DNA of 64,000 nt, taken from contig CALZFC010000017.1 of NCBI GenBank assembly GCA_945643635.1, positions 5,279,001 through 5,343,000 on the forward strand, given 5' to 3'. This DNA comes from Allodiplogaster sudhausi (Eukaryota; Nematoda; Chromadorea; Rhabditida; Diplogasteridae). The position numbers and the translations under genes are program-made. This document shows, piece after piece, positions 21,557-32,700 of the stretch. Each line of letters begins with the position of its first letter. Within the stretch, counting starts at the first letter, position 1. The notes under the pieces were generated by a model. It did no database searches and was not told the origin of the DNA. It saw only the letters and a list, made by a program, of their open reading frames with translations.

Positions 21557-23645
21557 TATTCATTTCCAAGTTTTATCATTATCGAATCAAAGAGACGCAA
21601 GAAGCCGAAAAGCCGAAAAAATTAAATTGCACGATGTTGTAGATTTCTAATCTAAGCATTAGCGACAGTGCCAGTTTGCATATTAAATCTATCGTACATT
21701 AATAGTTTGGGCAAATAAATGAGCTCGGCGATAAAGACGAGAGAAATGCCGAGCAGAAGACCGGAAAAGCAGCCCAGGGAGCCGAAGAAGAATGAGGACT
21801 GGTAAAAAAAAAAAAGGAAATTATAATTGCCTTCATTGAGCTCATGGCGAAAAGGACCATAAAAAAGTGAGCAGTGCTTCTCACATCTTCTTTTAATAAC
21901 ATAATATAAAATTTTTGTTTCCTTCTTAATCTTACCGAAATTGTAAGCTTCTCGCTTCTTACAAGCACGTTCGATTGTTCGAAGAAGACGAAAATTTTGC
22001 TCTGAAAAAGAAGGATTTTTTAGTGGAGTCTATGCCACATATTTGTTTTCTAATATATAACGCCATGCAGTCTGACACAAGATCTTGTTACCTAGGATGT
22101 TCAAAGAATCGATCTCTAGTTTCGAAAGCTCCGGCGGCACGGCACATTGTATGCAACCAATATTACTTTACAATTATTTAAGCCAATGTTTTGCAGCCTA
22201 CATCGTATGCCTTGGTGGATTTCGTTTGCATTGCAAGTGTGGAGTAGTCGACGCTCTGGCAACGACGCGGGCAGTGGCACTCTGGCCAAGAGGCTGGGTT
22301 GAAGCCACGACTGGCAAGCATGTCGTCTATGCAGCTCACTACAATCAAATATAGCATGAAAACTAATCAAACAATAATTTACACACAGTTTAATTTCAAA
22401 AGGTTATGCAAAAATAATTGCAAATATATTGCCTTTGCTAAAGTTGCAGGACGCAACGCGGTCGCGTCGCGCCTAAGCCGCGTCCATGCAACCGCACGCC
22501 GTCCTGGTAGCAGGAGCAGTAGCAGCCCTAAATAGCACACTTTACAGAGGGGTACATACTTCGCGGTCTTCAAGATCGGAATGAAGATGACTACATATGT
22601 CAAATTTTTTCATTCACAAAATAATAATGCAAGTATTTCAAGGAAAATAAAAAATTAAACAAAATGTATTCTAAATCGAGATAGAGAGCGGGAGAGAAAG
22701 AGAGAGTGAGAAAGAGAGCGAGAGAGGAAGAGAAAGTGAGAGAGAGCGAGAGAGGGAGAGAAAGTGTGAGAGAGCGAGAGAGGGAGAGAAAGTGAGAGAG
22801 AGCGAGAGCTAACATCGAGCGTGTAGTCGCCTCCAAAGTAGTACGAATCCGGAATATCTCCGCTTCCGCGCACGCATCCCGCCGATTCTACTTTGTTGAC
22901 TTCCTGAATCGTTAAATCTCTTTTTTTAGGGACGCCGAGATCCTGCTTTCTAGATAATGCTTTAAGTTAATTATATTTGACCATATTAATTCGAATTGTT
23001 TAACAGGTCCCGGATCGTACGAAATGGCCTTTGCTCTCAAGGTAGACATCTTGGCTTGCTGAAAAGGGCTCTTCTTACAATTAGAATTGTTCATCATAAT
23101 TCGTCAGTCGATCGATATTAATCATCATGGAATAGAAAAAATTAAAGTTATGAAAAAAGATAGGTTTGGAATTGTTTTACAAGAGATGGCATGAAACCTA
23201 GCAGAAAAAATATAAGATTTATTTTTCCTCTATCACAATTAGAAAAAAAACAAACGGTCGTGGATGTAAACATTGACGCCGGCGACTTCAGTCCAAGGGA
23301 CTTGTTCGGATTCGCCGGTCGCTATTTCCACTGTGAGTCCTGAAAGCAAGAGAAACAGAAAATGCTACTCTAATCGCTCTCACATCTACTCTCTTTCTCT
23401 CTTCTCTCTCGCTCACTCAAACAAATATGGTTTATATGACCATTTGCAGTTAGTGAAGAAACCGCGGTCGTCAATTTTGCTTGAGTGCTGGTTGATTCAA
23501 ATGAAGTACTTGCTGACCATGATGCTGAAACAGTTTCAAGGCATTCAGGCAAATCCTGAAGGAAAATGCAAATGCAGCGCCCTTCGAGTCCGTTACTTAA
23601 TAAAACTTTAAAAGAAAATATCAGAAATATGTACATATGTACATA

Positions 23646-24094
23646 CCGTATTTTCTCTATTAGTACCCCCTTGGGTTCTATTTTTCAATACCCTTGCAGG
23701 GGGGGGCACTATTAGAGGGAGGGGTTCTATTAGAGGGAGGGGTACTATTTTTCAATGCGAGACACTAAAAGTTTAATAACAACATTTTATTTATAAAAAA
23801 GAAGAATCGTAGCCCGAATTCAATGGAATCATCACTGGAATATCCGTTTTACAACAGATTTATCATGAATTTGGCATCAGTTCAATGGTAAGAGCACCCC
23901 ATGCCTCCTGGATCTATACGAGGTACATCTAGAGCTGAAGTTGTAGACTATTAAGGGGGGGGGGGGGTACTATTGGAGGGGGGGGGTTCTACTAGAGGGA
24001 GGGGTTCTATTTTTCAATATCATTTTCAGAGGGGGGTACTATTAGAGGGGGGTTCTAATAAAGGGGGGGGGGGGTACTAATAGAGAAAATACGG
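23646..24094. mobile_element. MITE with CCGTATTTTCTCTATTAG ends
   Basis: Terminal inverted repeats CCGTATTTTCTCTATTAGT and ACTAATAGAGAAAATACGG are flanked by TA. The interior alternates G-rich blocks (GGGGGGTACTATTAGAG) with sequence that, in reverse, resembles the transposase tail seen at 21250-21366. It is an internally deleted pogo-type element lying in an intron of copy D. Confidence 0.85.
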
Positions 24095-24154
24095 TATGTA
24101 CTTTCAAGAAGCCAAATCCTTATGGAGGAAAGTGGTACTTAAATATTGTATAAC

Positions 24155-24505
24155 CGTTCGAAGTGGGAGAAGAAGTGGTCGATGTGAGTGTAGAGCTGGT
24201 CGATCCACTTGAAGTTGTCGTAGAGGCTGAAGGCAATTATTCTAATGTCGTCAATTTTTAATCAAATACTTTAGATAAAGTTTTTTAATAACCTGTCTTA
24301 GTGGGAGAAGAAGTGGTCGATGTGGGTGTAGTGCTGGTTGATCCAGTTGAAGTTGTCGTAGAGGCTGAAGGCAATTATTATTATTATGTCGTCAATTGTT
24401 AATCAAAATTTTTAGATAAAGTTTTTAAATAACCTGTATTAGTGGGAGAAGAAGTGGTCGATGTGGGTGTAGTGCTGGTTGATCCAGTTGAAGTTGTCGT
24501 AATGA
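24155..24505 (-). repeat. Tandem mucin-like exon array, copy D (three units)
   Basis: Three 72-nt phase 1-1 exons with ~68-bp introns encode STGSTSTTPTSTTSSPT-type peptide. A longer 84-nt relative with the same phases is at 23441-23524. A MITE (23646-24094) separates it from the array. Confidence 0.85.
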
Positions 24506-25129
24506 CTGGAAAAAACACTCTTCGCATTTCAGGCCGTATGTATTGTTAGTGCTTTGCTCTTACAGTTTGTCATACAAATATGTATGTATACACTATACAT
24601 AAAACTAATTACTAGTGGAGTCAGCTCTGCAGTACGCTCCTTTGTATTGTGTCGACGAGCAGTTGCAGACCGGCGCGATAATATTGCATGTAGCCGCTGA
24701 ATCTTCCGCTTGGCACCTACACATTCATTGTTTATCACCAGTAAAACGATTTAGAATCATGATTAACGACGACTGATTACTATAGTTGTTTATGTGGGCC
24801 GAAAAAAACAGTTTTTGAAATTATACGAACATTCTTTTTGAAGATCAATAATCCCTGATGCCGTAGTCGGAGCAGATTGAAAGCTTGAATTAAAAAAAAT
24901 TTACTACGCACTCTGCGTAACTTGCAGACGTACACGGTGATGCGCACGTAGCTTCAGAGGGATAAGAGCGAGGCGTGCCTGGATCTGGAAACCAGAGCTT
25001 GGAGTATGTCTAAAAAGACTTATGAAAAAATCAGGGGTTACATGTATACAGCACCGCCCAACAAAAAGGGGTGCATGATCTTTCGGCGCTTTCGGAATGT
25101 TTCAAATAAAAAAAAAACAATTTTTTTTC

Positions 25130-25260
25130 TCGATATACAATTTTTCAATGTGGTTGGCTAAATGTTTGATAACAACATTTTATTCTTAAAAATAAGAGGT
25201 TTATAGATTCGCTTCAATGGAATCATCACTGCTATATAGTTTTTCCGTAAATTTTGACTG
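25130..25260 (+). repeat. Partial MITE interior
   Basis: GATAACAACATTTTATTCTT and CAATGGAATCATCACT match the interior of the MITEs at 23646 and 43080. The termini are missing. Confidence 0.5.
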
Positions 25261-26639
25261 ACTTTGCGATGTATGCACATACATACTATGTGCATATGTA
25301 TGTTTCGAAATGATTGATAGAAGCAGCAACCGCTGGTACTCGAAATGCCGTTCGTGCCGATGACGTTGCCCGCGGAGTTCGTACACCACACCTGGGGTTG
25401 CCGCGGTTCCAGCCGCAACTTGCAATGTTCGTCGACACCACCTCCCACGCGGCGTTGCTGGTGCTCTGAAGCGATATATGTATGGGTATTTATCAACGAT
25501 TCAAGACATTTTCGATAAGCAATAATAATAGCAGTGGAGCAATTTAAGAGATCAAGACGAACAATCCCAATCATTCTGCCGATGCTGCAATTAAGGCCGC
25601 ATATGTCGGCCGTGTCGGCGATGACGTTCAGGAGGGAAGAGTCGCAATTGAAGCGGTCGCATGTCACGGTCTGCTTGTTGTACTCGCAGCCATTCGCGCA
25701 TCTCACCCACTGCGAGCACGCCCTGCGAGACACTATAACGAGTGATATCAGAGTGTTACGGACACCTTCAACCCTAGAGCCTAAAAAGGAACGTTCAAAA
25801 ACGTTTGCTATCTAAAAGTGGAGTTATGTGTATCATAGTGCTAGGGCCACTTTTAATACATGTAAGTGAAGCGAAACAGTTTACCCAGCAAAAGCAGCAG
25901 AAACATACTAGGCAACGACGACATCATCAGACGGATATTCCTGCAATAATAGAATTAGATTATCTATGATAAATAAGGAGGGGGCACATAGAGAACATTG
26001 AGGCATGGGAGGTCACAATTTGATTTTACAATATTATCTGATTTTGAGTCATTTTGGTCACAATTTCGATGGAAAAGAAATATTTTGTCACAATTTTGCT
26101 GTGTCAAGAAGTTTCGGCGCACATTCCAAATTTTAACGGTATATATAATATTACTGCTCGAAAGAATTTATCTGAAACGTAGTTTTGGATCGTTTTTTTG
26201 GACTTGTTACAAAGTTACAAAGTTTAAATATGGCGCAGTCAACATTTTTAATGTAGCTGTTCTGCGGGCGCGCATTCGAACTGGCCTTAATGTGCTACTG
26301 TAGAATTATTCGGTAATTCGATTTTTAAAATAAGCCAAAAATTTAATCTTGAATTTAACACTTTTTATGAGATACAACGGCGAAAGCACAAAACATTTTT
26401 AACAAATTACGGTTGCAACCGTAATTTCTCTCTCTCTCCTTAAAAGCACCCTAAACTCATGAGTTTCGGGTTCCTTTAAGGAGATTTCGTGAATAGATGA
26501 CGATAGAAAGCGACATGTGATAACCAATTAGAGAATAAAATGTTTCGGTGCGCATTCCGAGTATTGATGATAGATCTAACATTACCGTTCTTATAGAGGC
26601 TGAACCAGGACCTTCAAACTTCCGTTATCCCCAAGAAAA

Positions 26640-27140
26640 TAATATTCAAGGGAAAGACTCATCGTCAGACAGTAAAGTACAGTAGCTTTTAAGCTCTATG
26701 GACAGACTATTGAACGAGGTCGATCACCGAAAACATTATGTAAGATTTCAAATTGACCCGGCCCGTCGCATTCAGTCACTTGTTCTCCTTTAAGTATGTA
26801 TGCACATATGTAGGATGAGCGAAGAGATGACGGTGGCAGGGCACGCCCCCCTTCTCTATCTTGCGTTGGAGGACCGTACAGTTCACCCGACTCTTTTCAC
26901 AATTTTGTTACTATTTTCTGGTCTTCACAACACACTTCGTTGTCTTCTTTGACACATTTCCATTGTGCTCGCTAGTTTGTATGGATGGGAGGGAAAGAGC
27001 GGGAGCAGAGAGATAGCAGAACGAGAGAGACAGAAAGGTAGAGAGAGAGGCAGGGGTAAACTAACGAATCATGACAGCTATAGTTGAAACTACGAAATTG
27101 GTTGTTTTTTCCAGAATTGGAAGACAACGAACTACATTTC
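26640..27140 (+). repeat. Dispersed repeat copy upstream of copy D
   Basis: Same family as 20150-20560 and 28090-28540: GCTTTTAAGCTC, TTCACCCGACTC, TTGACACATTTCCAT, a GA-rich tract and GAAATTGGTTGTTTTTTCC. It belongs to the block shared by copies C and D. Confidence 0.65.
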
Positions 27141-28068
27141 AAAGTAGGAAACAAGGAGGTAAGAGAGCTTGTCTGAGAGTCTCAAATATGAATTATTACA
27201 TAAAAATTTCATTTGGATAGCATGAGAGCTTACAAAACATTTTTTTTTTCAAAAATTATTTCTCATGTATATAACCAGATGCACATTGGCCGACATTCTT
27301 TGACACGGTCGGCAGTTTTCGGACCCTTGAAATTTATGCCCGGAAAGACCCGATCTTTTAAACACTTCAGATCCATAGTTCGTCTCTTATCTGTACAAAC
27401 TGTTTTCGTTTAATTTATTGTTCAAAAGTTTTCATATATTTCATTCCCAAGCGGAATACGATTCCTGATCTGCCAATTATGTATGCACGCTTGCATATCT
27501 GCGAAAAACGGGTCCATTCGAGCTTAGGGCAGGGCCCTAGATTCGCCTCTGCCTTATAGGGCCTTGAAAGTTTAAGTTGGCCGTCCCGCGCCGTGTCGTG
27601 TCTCTATTGGCTGCCAAGAGCCATGTGGCTTTGTTAGATTTGCTATTGCTTAATTAGCCTACTTGCCTACGTCTCTCGACCTTCACTAGGTGCTAAAAAG
27701 TAGTGTACCTTGAGCGAGCACGAGAGAGCACGTGAAAACAGTACACGTGGAATAGAGAAAACGGAGGGGGAAGATTTCTTCTGATATGCACGCGCATTCG
27801 CTGGAGCCTTTGAATCCAAAGGGTATTTCACTTCTTTTGAAGTACAGTTTTCAGAAACATTTCAACAGTTTGTCGTGCATATTACATGGTTTGTGATCCA
27901 TGTCCTTGTATGCATCAAGCTTTTATTTTTTCATCGTCATTGGTTACTACAATTTCAAAAGAAAGTTCTCTCAGGCAAGGTGATTGCGAGTTAATGAAAA
28001 CTCTTTATGGAACCATAAGTGTGGGAGAACGTGATAATTTGTACTCTGAGTTCTCTATTCGTTCGCAC
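27141..28068. other. No gene seen
   Basis: No exon-like frames with matching splice sites and no recognisable RNA gene. A few ATG-rich short ORFs are not supported by domain content. Confidence 0.4.
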
Positions 28069-28089
28069 TTACATACATGAAATGTGGAA

Positions 28090-28540
28090 GAGATCGGGCT
28101 CAGGACAGGGCCCTAGATTCGCCCCGGCGAGAGGAGATGACGGGGGAAAGGTCCCGCTCCCTCCTCCACCTTGCGCACCTTCCTTCTTCACAGGACGCGT
28201 GGAAATAGCAGCCAACTCGAGTGTAGTTTTGCTTCCATTGTTAGGGTACTTTTCGGCATGAAGGACCGCGCGGTTCACCAGACTCCTTTCACAATTTTGT
28301 TATTTTTTTAGCTTCAAAACGCTTTGTTCCTTTCATTGACACATTTCCATGGTACTTATTTGTATTGGTAGGAGAGAAAGAGTGATAGAGAGAGAAGAAA
28401 GATTGCTGAGGAAGGAGAGAGAGAGAGAAAGCGAGACAGAGACAGAGGAACGAATAATGAGAGCTAAAGGTAGAGAGATAACGGTAAACTACAAAATTGG
28501 TTGTTTTCGCCTGAATTGGTAGACAACGAATAATACACAT
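28090..28540 (+). repeat. Most complete copy of the dispersed repeat
   Basis: Uninterrupted copy used to place the LINE insertion: CCAACTCGAGTGTAG, TTAGGGTACTTTTCGGC, TTCACCAGACTCC, TTGACACATTTCCATGG, GA tract, GAACGAATAATGAGAGCTAA, AGGTAGAG, then CAAAATTGGTTGTTTTCGCC. It is probably a non-autonomous mobile element, but no terminal repeats were identified. Confidence 0.65.
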
Positions 28541-29706
28541 ACTGTACTATTTCTGTTTCGAGCATGTCTATATGTCGGATTGGATGGCCTGAGAGGTTCC
28601 AAAAACTTTCATGTTCAATGCCGTGCAATATTCTATTAACTTGTTTTTCATGCATATTTTCCTTCAAAATGGATGAAAGTTTATGAATTTTCATGGTTGC
28701 TTCTTCATACTGTAACACTTACAGTTGGGATTTAAGGATTGCTTGGCATGCTATCGATTAAAGCGATCCTTCACTCCATCTTAAATTTTTAGGGGTTTAT
28801 TTTTCTGCCTTCACCGTAACGCCCTATGCCAGGAGTTCTTTCAAACGATCTTCTATTCCTTGTGACCTCATGAAGCCAGGGATGAAATAAGGCTGCTGAA
28901 TATATGTACATACATAGGTAAGGTTTCTAACTATCATTAGAGATAGGCAAAACCTTTTCGAAACACGTACCTACACAGTATCACTTTAAGAACGTCTGGG
29001 AATTGATCGCGGTGTTCAAAGTGTGCACAAAAAATTAAAATCTAATTTCCTCAGCTGAAAGAACCATCTGATTTACTTCATTGATTACCTGCGAATGTAT
29101 ATATGCACATCACTATTACTATGGGCACAGCAAATACATAATAGATTTTATCCCGCTGAACCTCTTTCATCCCTGGCCGAGTTAATGAATCTCGAACAAA
29201 GGGTAGACGACATGCCACAACATGCGATTATACTTATACTTTATTCTTTATTTACGGCGACGGAGTGATTCGTGGGCTAAGAATTAGCGTTAGCAAATGT
29301 GTAAAAGCAAATGGAAAAGCACAAGGAATAGTTCAGATAGTAAAAGCAATATCATGAGATGGCAGCGAGTGCTCTGTTTGAAGATATAATGGAATATTGG
29401 AAGTGGGGAAGGACATGGACTAAGCAATGGAGTTAAACATCCACACGGATAAGGAAACAGTGGGATCGAGCCGTTATGCGGCTAGACTAGTTGGAATGTC
29501 AAACCACGCGTTTGGGAATTACGAAAATGGAAATGATGAAATTGATCAACGATATCTTGTGTATAAACAATGGTACTATTTCTCGGGCTTAGAATTAGAG
29601 GAGAAATTAATAACATCGTCCTAACATATCGCATTGTGTTAGCCAACAAGGCGCGAATTCAAGAATGAGTTTATTTATGACTTCTTTAAAATATAAGATC
29701 TCTTGG
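28541..29706. other. No gene seen
   Basis: Apart from a small piece of dispersed repeat near 29625-29690 (AAGGCGCGAATTCAAGAATGA), I see no supported feature in this stretch. Confidence 0.4.
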
Positions 29707-32700
29707 CTACGAAGCTGCCGCAGCACTCGCGATATGGACGTCGTCTGCCTCTTTGAGCTTGAAGCGGCGAATCTTGCCAATCGGCGTCCGGGGAATCGCG
29801 TCCACGAAGAAAACACCGCCGGTTATTTTCTTGTACGACGAAAGTTTTGCTGAAATGAAGCAGTTGCTTTTGCTTGTATTCATTTTCGAAGACATCTTCA
29901 GAATGAGGGTCATTTTTTACATCAAATTGAGTTCCTTTTTCGCTTATGCTATCGTTTGTTTTAAAGGTTCTCAATCTAGTGTTAAACTTTGATTTCTATT
30001 CGCAGCAGTAATACAACATATTGCGAAATAAAAATTAGAACCCGATATTTTTATTATTAATCTGTTGATCAGCTAACATAGAATGAGCTTGTTGAGCTCG
30101 TCGACGCCGCCCGTGAACAAGTCTCGCTCATCTTGTCGCACCACGAACGCGCGAATCAGCTGCATTCCCTTTAAAAATAAAAAAATAAAGGTAAGTCAAA
30201 GTATAATTGGGCGTTGTTTCTACCTCCAGTTCTGGATCAGGAATACCGACGACGGCGACTTCGCGCACGCTTGGATGCAACAGGAGAACATCTTCGATCT
30301 CACTCGGCGACACCTTAGGATTATATCTACTTAATAATTATTATAATAAAGCGATAATTGGAAGACGATCACCTCAAAATGACTATTACAGGTTTAAATT
30401 GCTGCGTTCACATTGTGAATAAATTTTATAATTAGTTGTCGTTGTTAAAGCAATGTACATTCAAAAATACATATATGTACAGTACCGCTCAGCGGCCAGG
30501 GGGTCTATGCTATAGCGGCCATGCCAAAGAGGCCGAGCGAAATTAAGCCATGTAAATGTTTTATTTTCAGAATTCATTATTATTTTCATGTTCTCTGTAA
30601 TTTTCTGCATCGAATAAGCACAAAAACGTTAAGAAATTATGCATATTCATCAAAATAGAAAGTCTTGAAAAATGATTGGAGCAAGAGCATCTTACTTCGT
30701 AGTGCGTGAATGTGCATTCGTTTCAAAGAAATAATTTTTCAAGACTTTCTATTTTGGTGAATATGCATTATTTCTTAACGTTTTTGTGCTTATTCGATGC
30801 AGAAAATTACGGAGAACACGAAAATAATAATGAATTCTGAAAATAAAGCATTTACAGGGCTTAATTTCTCTCGGCCTCTTTGGCACGCGGCCGCTTTAGC
30901 CGCTATAGCATGCCGCTGATGAGCGGTACTGTATGTATCCGCTGATGAGCGGTATTGTATGTATGTATGTAGATGTTGTTGCTGAAGGTGTTGAGAGAAG
31001 TGTGGAAAGGATGAGGATTGAGGGGGGGGCGTAGCTTGCGTGCATTAACATACCTTATGAGTGGACGCCTCGGATACGCGCACCTTGATCAAGTCCTTGA
31101 CGCGCCCGACAATCGTCATGCGGCCCTGGGCATCAGAGAAGCCGGTGTCGCCTGGTTAATGAGACATTTCTTGAAGACAAACCTAGAAATGTAAGGCTCC
31201 GGATATTGCAAAAAAAAAAAAGCTATGTGTCCAGTGTCAGTGACATGGTCCTCGACGTGGTAATGACCCAAACCGATTTGGACTGTTCGTCTACGACATG
31301 CCATTTGCACAAAGTAAACTTTAATATCGCTTCTGTTTTTTTCAGCAACTTGCCGGTATTAAGCCAGCCATCCGCATCGATGACGTCAGCCGTTGCCTGA
31401 GGCCTATTCAGATAGCCACTCATCATGGTCGGCGTGCGTATGCAGAGCTCGCCGACCGTGCCATCAGCAACCTCGTATCCAGTCTCTGGGTCGACGACCT
31501 GAAAATTGTGTTATCATAATTTCTCGGATTACAATTTTGTGTCCTGACCCAGAGACTGGTTCCGTGGTGGCGCCAACCTTGTGCTCAAAGTTGGGCATCG
31601 GAAGGCCGATGCCGGAGAAGGGATCTTCCAACGACAAGTCGGACGTGTGCGAGGTCGTCGTCACTTCGGTCAGGCCATAGGCTGTAAGAGTTGCTTTTGA
31701 CCAATGCTCAGAATATTCATAATCCACCTTCATGAATGAGATACATATGCATTAACTGTCTTTCCACTTTCTTTTGAACTGTGGTTCTTTATTGATCAAA
31801 ATCACAGTAGTACCTTGCAGGATGACACGCACCGCTGGCAGCTTCTTGCGTACGCCGTCGCAGACCGATTTGCCCACAGGTGCACCCGCCGAGCAGATTA
31901 TCTAGGCAGAAACTATTTATAACTATTTATAGGAAAGAAGAGAAGTCTATTAATAATCTCTTAGGAATGCTCCGGATAGTTGATTTATTTCTATTATTTA
32001 CTTTCTGTTACTATTTAACGAAAACAGCGAACCTTGACCGAGCTAAGGTCATAGCCGTCCGACGTGGTGTCTTTTAGCAGCCAGCTGAGTAGCGGTGGGT
32101 GCGCGAAGAGAACGCGAATCTGAGAAAGTGATGTTTTCCTTTGTTTTCCTGATTAGTTACATACAATATATTCAGAACGAAGAACCCTCAAAGCTTTGTC
32201 ATAATTAGACATTATGAGCTCGAATTCTTTCCAGTAATTGCATTATTTTTTTTCCTTTGTGTGATAACTGGAGCCTCACGCGGAACTTCTGAATGGACGC
32301 GCAGTAGAGCGTCGGCTCGAAGCCCTTCATCAAGACAATCGTGCCGCCAGCCAGCAGCATCATCGTCAGCGTCACAGAGCAGAGTGCGTGGTGCAGAGGG
32401 ATGAAGATCAGTAGACGCTCCTCAATTACGTATTTTCACCATTCAAGAAACCAGTTATGCATCTTCGCCATTCGCATGCAAAGCTCCTCAATCATGTAAT
32501 TTCATCATGCAATCGATCAACAGCATAAAACCATTCAAAAATTTCATAGATTGACCTATGTAGGTCAACAGAAATGATTAAACCTCATCCCAAGTGAAAG
32601 GTCGTCCATCGGCGACGACTGGCCCGAATGCGAGCTCGTAATGCCTGTATGAATGTGTTTTTTTTTTACATATCTAGCGAATGCGCGTTCTAAGCATAAT

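Larger units (their letters stand above)
21652..25927 (-). pseudogene. EGAS-like DEG/ENaC pseudogene with most exons kept (copy D)
   Basis: Minus-strand exons are signal peptide 25927-25885; cysteine-rich from 25722; WCT module from 25465; 24984-24908; EGF-like 24716-24613; mucin 24505-24434, 24364-24293, 24226-24155 and 23524-23441; channel exons 23339-23256, 23058-22982, 22903-22814, 22527-22433, 22338-22202, 22001-21936 and 21798-21652 (TAG). Three lesions are visible: a 1-base frame change inside the WCT module near 25385, a CAA-to-TAA nonsense codon at 23000-23002 and an 11-base deletion in the CRD exon near 22494-22502. The exons for the first channel segment and GNCFTFN are absent. It shows the family's 5' architecture best: a signal peptide takes the place of TM1. 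Confidence 0.78.

Noticed and set aside
29427..29624. Short ORF upstream of the ligase 3' end as a gene
   Set aside because: No domain, no splice partners, and AT-rich codon use unlike the supported exons.
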